From: Letharia columbiana
Taxonomy: Eukaryota > Ascomycota > Lecanoromycetes > Lecanorales > Parmeliaceae
Direction of reading: 5' to 3'
NCBI RefSeq assembly: GCF_014066305.1
Contig: NW_023501036.1
Location: 2,057,501 to 2,121,500 of the forward strand
DNA length: 64,000 bases
The position numbers were made by a program, and so were the translations under genes. The notes beneath the pieces were generated by a model. It saw only the letters and a list, made by a program, of their open reading frames with translations. It was not told the origin of the DNA and did no database searches. Positions 23,688 to 34,816 of this stretch are shown one piece after another; position 1 is the first letter of the stretch, and each line of letters begins with the position of its first letter.

Positions 23688-26600
23688 TAATATTAAAAGA
23701 GATATTAAATATAATATATATAAGAGATCTAATCGCGAATTAGTAATTTTTTTATAATTTTTTTAAAGTAATATAACTCTCTTTAGTAAAAATTAATTTA
23801 TAATTAATTTTAAAAAATATTAATATTAAGATAAAGTTTTAATAGTTAAAATAATTTAATAATTAAATAATATAAATCTCTTATCTTAGATAAAAAATAT
23901 TATTATAATAATTTTTTTTAATAATTATATTTAAGTAGTAAATATATAATTTTAAATTTAATATATAAAACTTTATATTAAATCTCTTCTTAATCTACTA
24001 AATCTCGATTTTATTTAAATTAATAATTAAGATATTATTAATATAAAGCGCTATAATAATACTCTTTTTAGAATTTATAAATATATTATTATTTAATTTA
24101 ATAGAGAGAAGATCTAGTTTTTTTTATATATTTTAAAAAATATTAATATTAAATTTAAAAGAATTATTTTAAATTATAAAGTATTTTATTTAACTTATAA
24201 ATCTTAATATTATTTTTATTAAAATTATTAAATTAATATATATAAATTTTTTTATTTATATTATTATATAAAAAGATAATTTTAATATTTATTTATTTTA
24301 GATTTTAATTTAAAGTAATTATAAAGACGAAGATTATTTTATAATTTATAAATTTTATTATTAATATAAAAATATTATAATAATTATAATTTTATTATTA
24401 TTTAAATTTTTAAATAATTTAATATATCTTATAATAAATAATTTATTTATTAAGATCTTATTTTAAGATATAAATTTATCTATTTTTTAGAATATAAGTC
24501 TTAAAAAACGCTTAAATAAAATATTAAATATTATTATTTATAAAAAATTTATATTTATTTTTTATAAAAAGTTTTTAATTTATTTAAAATAGTTAATTAG
24601 TTATAATTTATTTATAAATAATAAATTTAAAAATATCTAACTTATTAATATAATTTATAATTAAAAAAAAATTATATAGACTCTTAAAAGAGAATTAAGA
24701 AATAAATTTTATAAATTTAAAATTATAAGATTTAAATAATTATATAATATTTTTTAAATAATATTTAATTAATAATCTTTATAAATAATTTATATAGCTT
24801 TAATAATAATAAATATTAAATTTAAATTTAAGAAAATTTTTTATATAAATAATATAGATTAAATTATTAATATAGATATAAATATAATATTTAATTAAAT
24901 AAATTAAAAAGTTTATATTAAAAATATTTAAATTAAAAGCTTTTATATAATTAATTAGATATATTATATTAAAGATTTTTATATAAATTTTTATAAAAAC
25001 GCTAATTTATTAATTAGTTATAAAAAATTTAATCTTAATCTTATAAATATTAAAAATTTAAAAATTATTAAAAATTTAATAATTATTTTAATTATAAATA
25101 TAATATCTTTTAATATTTCTTTAAATTTAATATTTTTTAAAATATTAATAATATATTATTTATTTAATATCTTCTCTATAGCGAATATTAATATTATTAA
25201 ATATTAATATTTATTTAAATACTTATAAACTTTAATTTCTTCTTTTAAGTTTATAATTAAAGATTATTTTTTTATAGAATATACGCTATTAGTGTAAATA
25301 ATTATCTTCTTAATAAAATTATATAATTAAAAAATATACTCTCTCTTATATTTTAATAATATATACTTTTTATTTTAATTTATAAATTTTTTTAAAATTT
25401 TTTTTATTATATAAATAATAAAATTAATTATATATAAATAAAAAAGAATAAATTTTTATTAATAAAAGATTTTAAAAGAAATTATAATAATTTTAATATT
25501 AGATAATTATATTATTAAATAATTAAGAATAATAATAATTTTAAATTAAAAAGATTTATTAAGATTAAAATTTAAAAGAATAAGATATATCTTATATAAT
25601 AAGATTTATTTAAAATACTTAATTATATTATTTATTTAAAGATTATTAAAGATAATAAATTTTTATTTAATACTTAATAGAGCGAGATAATTAAAAAAAG
25701 CTTTAAATATATACTTATCTCTATTATTAAAATAAATATAAAAAATTTTATAATTATATAATTTAAGATAAATCTTAAATTATAAAAATATAGCGAAGAT
25801 TTTACTCTTATAATAAATATAATAAATTTTAAAATAAAAGATAAAATTATTTTTAAATATTATAAAGTATTTATAATTATTAAAATTAATAAAAGATAAA
25901 GACTTTATAAGATCGTTATAAATAAATTTATTTAATTATATATCGAGTATAATAAGATTAATATAGAGAATAGCCTTTTAGCGCTTTATAATATAATATT
26001 TATAAATATACTTATTTACGATATTCTTAATAAAATCTATATCTATTACTATAAAGAGAAATTTATTTAAATTCTATTAATTTAAATAATTTATATAAAT
26101 ATTAGAGTTAATAAATTAAATTTAAAAAAATATTATATATTATTAAAGTATTATTTAAATTATCTTAAAGATTAAAAAAAAATCTTAATTATAAGTATTT
26201 ATAAGCTTGAAATTATCTTTAATTAAAGTATAATTAATCTTATAAAAAATAACTATAATATTAATATCTAAAAGTTTATTAATAAAAAGAAAATTAATAT
26301 TTATATTAAATATATATAAGACGTTAAGTAGAATAATATTTATACGCTTATTTTAAATAAAGTAATTTAAATTAATAATATCGCGATTAAGAAATTAAAT
26401 TTAATTATTTTTAATATCGCGAAATAAATAAAAGTAGATCTTTTTATAAATAATAAATATTAAATAATTAATAAAGAAATAGTAAGAGTAATTAGAGTTT
26501 ACTATTATATAAAAATATAGATTAATAAAATTATTAATTATTAAGTTATACTTTAAATTAAAATCGATAATTATTAAATTAATAACTTTTTTATTATTAA

Positions 26601-28274
26601 TTCTATCGAGAATATTAAAATTATTAAGATTAAAATCGATATAATATATAATTAAATTTAATTCTTTTAAAAAGATATAATTAATATTAAGATACTTATT
26701 CTCTTCTAAAGTAGAGATATTAAAGAATATCTCTTCGATACGCTTACGCTTAATACTAAGATTCTCCTTTATATTATTAAAATTAATTATAATAATTTAA
26801 ATCTTCTTCTTCTTTTTCTTATTTAATATAAACTTTTTAAATTTTAAATAAGAGAACTTAATTTAATATTTAACGAGGGGATATCTTAATTTATATTTAA
26901 CGATCTTATATAAAAAGTAAGTTTCGCGATTAATTTTTAAATCGTCGATTTTATAATATTTAATAAATTATTTATCTTTATTTTTATCGCTATTATTATA
27001 AATAGTATATATAATAATATTATTATCTTTAAATAATAATAGATAAATCTCTTTATTTATCGCGATATAGATAATCTTATTAAATTTAATAATTTTATTA
27101 TTATATAATTTATAGATCTAGATATAAATTATTATAAAGATATTAAAAGAGTTTTTAAGTTTTATAAGAAAGAGCTAAATTAAAAAAGACTTTAATAAAA
27201 TAAATAATTTATATAAACTAGCGATTTTAATAATAATCTTATAAAAATCCTTTTTATATTAATAAATATCTCTTTTAAAAATAAAGATAATATTAAGTAA
27301 TTAGCGAATTAATTTTATATAGAGTTTAAAGTTTTTAGATTTATAATATTTAGCGATAGCGTTAAATATTACTTAGAAAATTTTATTATTATAATTAATC
27401 TTAATAAATTAATAATTACTATATTTAAAATATTAAAAAATAATTATATAAATTTTAAATTTAATAATTTTAATAAAGAGTAAAAGATTATTAAATATTA
27501 ATTAGCTTTTAATATCTTATTTTTATTTAATATATTCTATATTAAATTCTAGAATAGCGATAAAAATTAAAAAAAAATTATTTTTATTAAATTAAAATTA
27601 AATATTAATTATAAAGCGCTATAATTAATTATTTAAATCTATTATTATTAAAAAATATTCTAAATAAAAATATATAAAATATTAATAAAGAGGGCGATAG
27701 CGATAATAATAATAATAATTTAATTATTATTTTAAATAAAATTATAAAATTAAAGAAAGATTCTAAAAGTAACTTCGAAGTAAGTATAATAGATATTTTA
27801 ATATAAAAATTAAATAGCTTAATATCGCTTATAATATTAAATATATCTTCGCTATTTAAATTTAAGATTAATAAAACTATTATTTAATAAAATAATAAAA
27901 ATAAAATAAATATTTTAATTATTATTAGAGTTTTTAAAGATCTTATTAATACTAATTAACTATCATCTTTAAATTTTAAATTTTTATATAAAAAATAGAA
28001 AGTACTTATATATAGAGCTATAATAAATATAAATAATATAATTAAAATAAAAGATATTTAGTAATAAGAATAACTTATAGATAAAGGCTAGTTTCTAATA
28101 AAATTATATAAAATATAATTATTATAAATATATAAATCTTCTTCTTAAAGAGAGATTAATACTCTTCTTATATTACTTATTTAAAGATTTAAATTTAAAA
28201 TATTTATATTATTAACTATTATTATAAGACTTCGAAGATTATTCTAGTTTTATAATTACGATAATAAAATATAA

Positions 28275-28705
28275 ATAAACGAGTAAAGACCTATAAATTA
28301 AATTTATAATCATTTTTTTAATCAGGGCTATCGAGTAAATTTGGTGAGCGAACTTTGATAAGCGATATTTGAATTCCTTGCGCTTTAATAATTATAAGAC
28401 TAAATTTCAAAATCCTTAAAAATTCGGAAAGCACAAACAGCGCTTCAAAATTTTAAAAAAAAATCTCAAAATTTTGATAGAAAACAAAAAAGTAATTCTA
28501 TATGTCAATAATATATACCTATTTTTTTGATGAGGGAGACGCGGGAGGGCGAGATTTTGATGGTTGCGGACGCTAATTTATTTACCCGCGATGACTTAGT
28601 CGGTCTAATCAAAGAGCGTAGCGAACCCGAATTAATGATTGACTACACATATAAATTCAAGATTTTCAAGCTTAGCTCTATCTTATTCTATTATATATAC
28701 TAATA
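28275..28705. mobile_element. Non-RIP'd insert in the second arm, possible small DNA transposon
   Basis: Arm 1 has no counterpart for this segment. It has ordinary base composition (GAGGGAGACGCGGGAGGGCG, then TTACCCGCGATGACTTAGTC). The end sequences AATCAGGGCTATCGAG...GAGCGAACTTTGATAAG and, in reverse, AGTCAATCATTAATTCGGG...CTCTTTGATTAG are loosely similar, as terminal repeats of Tc1/pogo-type elements would be. No coding frame. Class uncertain. Confidence 0.45.
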
Positions 28706-29374
28706 TAAAAAAAGAATTTAATAATAGAATTTTAATTCTTTTTTTAAGAGGCTTTTAGAGATCTAGAAATTAATATTAATAAGATATTCTTATTATTTTA
28801 ATCTTAATAAATTGATAAGCGTATTAAGAGATAATAATATTAGTTTTAAAATATTCTAGATTATAATTAGATTATTAATATTAATATTTAATTATTTTTA
28901 ATTAATAATTATTAATTTAATAGTTAATATATAATTTTAAAGTTAATATTAATATAAAATAATTATATTTTTAATAGAATTAAATATTCTAATTTAGTAA
29001 AAGCTAATAAAATTTAAAATATCTTAATAATATAACTTAATTATATAATAATATAATTATATACTTAATATATTTAACGAGTTCGATATTTTAATTAAAG
29101 ATAATATATTTTAACTCGCTTAAGATAGAGATAAAAGTAACTTCTAATCTCTTATATTATTAATAAATTATACTCGCTTAGACTTATAACTACTTTAAAA
29201 AAAAATATCTTTATTAAGAAGATTAAAAGAATATCTCTATAATTACTACTATCTTTATATAATAAATTTTAAATATTATAAGATAAATATTAAAAGTCTA
29301 AAAATAGTTATAATTATAAAGATAAATAATAGTTATATTATAATAGTTATTAAGTAAAGTCTAAGTTTATAATC

Positions 29375-29523
29375 TATAGAAATATAAGATAAAATACTTA
29401 GTTATTAATTACTAAGTTATTATAAAGAAAAGAGCGATTAAATATAAATACGCTAAGGTATATTATATAACTATATTATATAATTATTAAGACGTTAAGA
29501 ATTACGTAATCCGAATTTTAATA
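29375..29523 (-). repeat. Third LTR, reversed
   Basis: Read on the minus strand it begins TATTAAAATTCGGATTACG and ends TTTCTATA, exactly 149 bp like the outer LTRs, with RIP changes all along. Confidence 0.88.
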
Positions 29524-30310
29524 TTATTAAGGCTCTTTACTTAGATAAATTTATTACTTTTCGAGACGCTCTTAAGATGAAAGCTATATCTACTTACTCT
29601 TTCGATAGCTATTAATCTTAATACTATCTTAGTATAGTCTTAGTTTATAGAAGAGCTATTCTATTATATCTATATCTGAATTTAAGAGAGCCGTCTACTA
29701 TCGACTACTCTAGAGAAGTTATTTTATTAGTTCTCATATTACGAGTAATCTATTCGAGTCGCTATATTAGACTTAATACTCTATAAACTTACTATTTCAC
29801 ATCGAAATAGCTATTTCTTTAGCGCTATTACCGCTATCGTTACTAAAACTTCTAGAACTCTTTTAAGAAATCTATATCTATTCGTTATTAATATCTTAAA
29901 TATTATATCTTTAAATTATCGTAGTTATAGTTACTATTATTAAGAACTAATTATTTAAAATAATCTTCGTAGAGATCTTATAGTCGATAATATATAGCTA
30001 GAAGAATTTCTTTTAATCATTTCAATTATTTTTATAAATATTCTTCGATCTCGAATTAATCGATTTTTGATATATACTAGATAATCTAGAAATAAAATTT
30101 TCAAAAAATCGCTTTTTAATAAAAAGTGGAATTTGAGTTATATTTAAGTAGAGACTATGATTTAATATAGTCGTTTTCAGATTTCGACTTTTTACTTTAT
30201 CTATTCTATTTTAAACGTTATAAACTTTAAATCTCATATTTTTTAATTTCGTTCATATAAAGAGGAGAGAGAAGAAAAGAAGTATAGGGGGTATAAGAAG
30301 TATATTTTTA

Positions 30311-30450
30311 CGCTAGCTATTCGATACTAACTTATCTTAACTATCTAATATTAATTTTACTTCTATTACTCGACGCTAACTCACTTTAACTACTTAACTC
30401 GAATTTTACTTTAATTATCCGGCGCTAACTTACTTTAATAATTCGACGAA
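30311..30450. repeat. 49 bp tandem repeat, about 2.7 copies
   Basis: The core CGACGCTAACTTACTTTAA recurs near 30322, 30371 and 30420, 49 bases apart, with the linker AATTTTACTTT. Confidence 0.7.
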
Positions 30451-31315
30451 AATCGATTAAGTTATCTTAGCGAGTAGCAGCGATCTTCTTTTACTATATA
30501 TATACGATAAATATACGATTATTTTATTAAGACGTATTAGTAGACCATCTCCGCCTTTAAACGATAAAGAATAAAAAACGAACTAGATAATTAACGGTAA
30601 TATATCTTAGTACGTATCGATAAAAAATCGTATCGAGTTGAAACAACTGTAATATTTTTAATACGTTTTATAGATTAAAACCGTTACGACACCGTTGCGA
30701 TATCGTTATAAAACCGAGAAACCGTTATAAAATTAAAAACTATTTCGAAAAGAATAAAAAAATTGAGAACCCTGCAATAATAGTTAAGGTCTATTAAGAA
30801 TAAGATATTTATAAAATTAAGGAATTTCAAATAAGAAATATATTCGTTGATTCGAACTACGAGACTATCTTACTTTATAAATTTTTATCACTCGATCAAA
30901 TTTACTTAAGCTAAAGGAAAGTCTATTTAACTACATAAGGTAATTCACGTAATCTTTTATTACTAAGATATCTATATAAATATCGTTATTCTACTAATTC
31001 ATAATTACTATCGTAATAGATCAGATCCTTCAATTTAACGTATTAAAATTTGATACGCTTATTAAGAGAAACCAATTTACTATCGTTTTAAAAAAAGCAC
31101 CACTAAAAACATATAACGTATTTAATCCTTCTCGAAATCATGGTTGCATTATAAAGCTACCGTCAAAAGGCGATAAATCTTATTAATTTGGTTAAGGTAC
31201 GGTTAGCGCAACTCATAGCCCTTCGCTAAGGTATTTCACCTTGTCTATCCGATTTTAACACCGTTAGCATTGAACTTTATATCCACTGGATTTCGCCTAT
31301 GAGAGGATACGTGCG

Positions 31316-31323
31316 AAGGGGAG
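31316..31323 (+). promoter_or_regulatory. Polypurine tract of the LTR retrotransposon
   Basis: AAGGGGAG abuts the TGTTG start of the right LTR. This is where plus-strand cDNA synthesis is primed, and it sets the element's orientation as plus. Confidence 0.75.
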
Positions 31324-31472
31324 TGTTGAAATTCGGATCACGTAACTCTTGGCGTCTTGGCGATCACGTGACATGGTCACGTGATACGCCTTAGCGTATC
31401 CGTATCTAGTCGCTCTTTCCTCCATAGTAACTTCATAGTTAACAACTAAGTGTCTTACCTCATATTTCCACA
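31324..31472 (+). repeat. Right (3') LTR
   Basis: 149 bp, TGTTGAAATTCGG to TTTCCACA. Almost free of RIP compared with the left and the reversed LTR. Confidence 0.92.
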
Positions 31473-31680
31473 CGCTGTCGATAGTCAGGTTCTGGGGAGG
31501 GGCATCCGTATACGTTGGCGAAGGTTGAAGTATGGTTTCTGACGCTGGTGTCCAGGTAGGGTTGAGTGGGCTTGCGTAAGTATCAGATGTGGATGCGGAA
31601 TACCCAGCATTTTCGGCGATCGGATTAGCATGGACCAATCGCGTAATAGCCAGGAGCAGAAAGATATTGGTGAAGAGCAT
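31473..31680 (-). pseudogene. Secreted metallopeptidase, 5' block with signal peptide
   Basis: The ATG at 31680 (minus) starts MLFTNIFLLLAITRLVHANP, a signal peptide with likely cleavage after VHA. A Ser/Thr/Pro-rich pro-region follows up to PPQNLTIDS. The host exon then meets the LTR at 31472; the open frame that runs on into the LTR to 31297 is an artefact of the insertion. It continues at 17763. Any transcript from here would give a short secreted fragment. Confidence 0.85.
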
Positions 31681-33445
31681 GATAAAACACGACTAGTGAG
31701 TCACTGCAAACAAACCGCAGTAAATGGCATTAGAGGACTGTTGAGTGATAATGCATAAGTAAAGCGAGTGGCACTGGTTGAACACGTCTTGAGAGAGAGA
31801 AAAGGAAGCTGCACACAGTCTCGCAGGTAAGCGGGTGGCCCGATTGTTGGAGAACTCCAGTGGTCTCGTGATAATGGTCGTTAAAGTTTCCAGTAACACT
31901 TCAGTAGTGGACCATGAGAAATGTGAAGCAACCTGGCCAGCACCGGCATAATCTCAGTTCCTCTTCCCAGTGGCGTGCATGGCATTTTACACCTCATACC
32001 ACACTACTGCCTTCGCCCCCGCTAGGTTTCCAAGGTCTCACCTCGTCCTGTGCCTACGAGACGATTCCAGTGAGTGCATTGGTGTCACTAGTATTGAATC
32101 TCGTTCGTTAACATTGTTTCAAAGCCCTGTTCAGACATGTTATTCACTGGGTTTCCTAGAAAATAAATGCGTATCTATCTCGAATTGTAATGCCAAGACG
32201 ACTTCAGCCACGTTGCTCTCAAGCACAACAGCAGCCTCATCAACGGGACAGGGAAGAAGCGACAGGGTGATCCCATCTGCTGAGAATCTGCCACAACGCC
32301 CAAGTGAAAATTAACTTTCTTGCCCGCTCGATTGCAATCAAAAAACTTCGATGTGAATTATTTCAAAGCTTCTTGACAGTTGTCCCCGCCGGTGTAGTCG
32401 CGAAAAGTATCACTGATTGGAAGTCTGTTGATCTTCTCCTTAAGGACGTCCCACTTTGTGAACAAAAAAATCACCGAGGCAGTACTTTCGGACCATTTCG
32501 AATTGATGACTTCCTCAAAGACGGCAAGTTCTTCCATCATGCCATTCTGGAATCATAGACTCGACTCCCGGCAGACCGGAAAGCCCCATGAGCAGTTAGA
32601 AGCGGAGGACTTTTTTTTTTTTTTTTTTTTCGAGGCTCCTAGTACCGCACAGTAGATTTTCATGGGGGTTCTTCGTTGGCGCACAGGGGATTTCGGAGGG
32701 CTTGTTCATCTCTAGCGATCTTATCGCCGCACGGTGGGGCTCTGAGGGCTTGATCATCATCATGTAGGCTAGTAGCTTGGATCCCTTAGAGGCTGGCTTT
32801 AGATACAGTCTGCATCCATCTTGGGCCTGGAAACCCCGAAGGACGATGCATCTGGCTGGGCTTTTGATGCCTGTGAAACATGCGGGATAACCGTAGGGGG
32901 TCCAGTGTGACTTGGTCAATCAACAAATCAATATCAATCAGTCAATTGACATAAGCGGTTCCCCTTAAGGGCCTATTTGGCCGAGATGGGTCTAAGTCAA
33001 ACGTGGAGCCATGGTGGGTCTGGCTTGACTCCCAGCCCTCCACACTGCACGGACCGCCAGACGTGTTTAGTCCCGCAATCCGAGACCCACGTATTTACGT
33101 TAGCATGATCATCAGCGTTATACTCCGGTAAGTGGCTGATGTATTATCAATGGATGTGCGATGCGATGAAGGTCAACGACTTAAGGGTATACCGTAAAGA
33201 ACCCCCTCTTTCGTGACCAGAGAACAAGCTTTCGCACATCAGAGGTAAGTGCGATATCAAAATGCTAGCCTATGAACATGGTGGCCCAACAAAGAAGCTC
33301 ACAACCAACAACACCCCTACTACTTGGATGCTCCGCCCTCATTCCACCCCAAAATGGGGTCAAGGTAAACGACTATGCTGCTTTTATCCGTTCGCCCTTC
33401 GAGGCTGCAGTATTCCTAAGAGAAAAGTGAGGTCAAGGCAATCGA
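31681..33445. other. Gene-free stretch
   Basis: No supported gene. It should contain the divergent promoter of the peptidase near 31690-31900. It holds a 20-base T tract and GC-rich sequence around 32640-33060 whose origin is unclear. Confidence 0.45.
32611..32630 (-). repeat. 20-base poly(T) tract, possible retroposon tail
   Basis: Twenty consecutive T follow GCGGAGGAC. Read on the minus strand this is a poly(A) after about 300 bases of GC-richer sequence, as at the 3' end of a LINE or SINE copy. I found no target-site duplication and no reverse transcriptase, so chance is possible. Confidence 0.4.
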
Positions 33446-34059
33446 TCACATGCCCACGAGACTCAAATTGCCCACGAAGCCCGGCCCCTGGAACACAAGC
33501 AGCCTCTTCGAGATTCGCCACCCCTCAGTCGCTCTCTCAATGGTGTCCGCATAGTATCCGTAAAGAGACACCACAGAGCCGATAGAGTAAGGTTTGCCGA
33601 AAAGGCTGGCTTGGAAGTAGGTGGTAGAATTTGCGTTGATTCCGTTGCTGTGGATGTCGATGACGGTGGTGCCGAGGAGGTGTTGGGAGTAGACGTTGGC
33701 AACCGATGCTGCGAGCGCGGTCTGGATTGCTGGAAGGCCGTTGAGATTGGAGAGATCGCCGGTGTAGTTGGCGGAGGCGCCGGACGTGAAGACCTGTTGT
33801 TACTGGGTAGGTTAACAACATAGACGCTAGGGTTATATTGAGCAAAGAGACAGAGGGTCATGATTCGATCGGGAGTTTTCGATGCTGAGATTTGGGATTT
33901 GGATACCTTCGAGAGCAGGGCGAAGTCCTTAGAGTCAATTGCCAGTGGGTACGTGTGGATTGTCTGGTGGATTGACTCCCAGGGTGTGAGTGCGAGTGTG
34001 AGATTTGAGACGCATAGGAGAGCAAGAGAATAAAGGAGAGAGTAGCGCCGTGTATGCAT
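33446..34059 (-). CDS. Secreted SnoaL-like (NTF2-fold) protein, 166 aa
   Basis: Exon 34059-33907 (51 codons) and exon 33793-33446 (116 codons with TGA) join in phase across a 113 nt intron (GTATCC to AACAACAG). The N-terminus MHTRRYSLLYSLALLCVSNL...LA is a signal peptide. The rest, WESIHQTIHTYPLAIDSKDF, then VFTSGASANYTGDLSNLNGL, IQTALAA, YFQASLFGKPYSIGSVVSLYG, WRISKR, follows the pattern of fungal SnoaL-like domains: an N-terminal helix, then a sheet with GWRI near the end. Partner or substrate unknown. If the intron were ignored, the frame would give a Pro/Ser-rich sequence without domain features. Confidence 0.8.
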
Positions 34060-34816
34060 GGTCTTGAGGCTTTGATCCTAGAGAGGTTCGATAGCCTTGC
34101 CTGATGCCAGGGAGAAAGACCGAAAATTCGTGGAAAGGATTGAGAAACCAAGTTCGAGGCCTTAAGGACATCATCATGGATCTCTTCGGTCGACATTTTG
34201 TTGACGTAGTGATTAGTAATCGAGTCGCTCAGCCGAACGCATGAGATGACCTCAGTGAAATTCCAGCATCTACAGTAGACCAAACACATCTCAGGGCCAT
34301 CTGCCATAAGCTTGGAGGCTGACGTAGCCGTACCGCTCTCAACAGCCATCAAAGACAAGATCATTTCCTAGTGCGAGCGCATGCGCTGATGAGGCTCCCT
34401 TGCCTTCATGTAAACTCCTCAACCCCAGCTGGTCTGGACTCTGGGGCGTGCATTCTGTAGGATTATCCGAAGTCTATTCGAGCAATGAGGAATTTGAGCT
34501 CGGAAAATCATCTGGATCTCAAGACAGATGAAGATTATAAGAGCTGATAGCTTACTTGTCTTTGGTCTTGGATGCAAGCAATACAGTGCCATTTCGACCA
34601 ACGCTGCTCCTCACATCGCGGTTATCGGTTGTCGGCAGGAGCGCCTGTAGTACTATCATTCTCATCGATTCAATTCTTACTTAACCTCGTGATCGGAAGC
34701 GGCAATCGCATACATTTTTTCACTGCTCGTCGTCAATATCAAAATCGCGATAACTGCTTTTACAATGTGTCATTCATAAGGGTCAAGTACTTTTTTACTC
34801 ATTGAAGTCACTGTCA
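34060..34816. other. Intergenic between divergent secreted-protein genes
   Basis: No recognised gene. An overlapping minus-strand open frame (34364-33858) has no domain features. The segment should contain the promoters of both neighbours. Confidence 0.5.

Larger units (their letters stand above)
23690..29523 (-). mobile_element. Inverted, 3'-truncated second copia copy
   Basis: This is the reverse complement of 17769 to about 23200. The same YINNIL site appears inverted near 24040, and the leader near 28740-29370 mirrors 17918-18560. It starts abruptly in the reverse transcriptase region next to the RNase H end of copy 1 and ends in a reversed LTR at 29375-29523. It has no second LTR of its own. 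Arm lengths agree once the insert at about 28275-28705 is removed. Confidence 0.82.
29524..31323 (+). other. 3' region of the LTR composite, moderately RIP'd, no gene
   Basis: AT content falls gradually toward the right end. No protein motif was recognised. It contains a 49 bp tandem repeat and ends in a purine tract. It is long for a copia 3' untranslated region, so another unseen insertion is possible. Confidence 0.55.
17769..31472 (+). mobile_element. Ty1/copia-type LTR retrotransposon composite, 13,704 bp, RIP-degraded
   Basis: The outer 149 bp LTRs (17769-17917 and 31324-31472) begin TGTTG and share long stretches such as CTTGGCGTCTTGGCGATCAC. They are flanked by CGCTG on both sides. 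A purine tract precedes the right LTR, so the sense is plus. Reverse transcriptase then RNase H remnants near 22685-23687 fit the copia order. The second half (about 23690-29523) is an inverted copy of the first, ending in a reversed LTR. The interior is nearly all A and T, with former CAA and CAG codons read as TAA and TAG, the mark of RIP. It splits the metallopeptidase gene. Confidence 0.9.

Noticed and set aside
17820..29400. AT-rich block as mitochondrial DNA insertion or centromere
   Set aside because: Recognisable copia reverse transcriptase and RNase H motifs, LTRs, a 5 bp duplication and CpA-to-TpA changes explain it as a RIP'd retrotransposon.
31297..31472. C-terminal extension of the peptidase 5' block into the LTR
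   Set aside because: It is read-through into the retrotransposon LTR; the true continuation is at 17763.
33858..34364. Minus-strand open frame of 168 codons overlapping the SnoaL-like gene
   Set aside because: Different frame from the signal-peptide exon and no domain features. The two-exon SnoaL model explains the overlap better.
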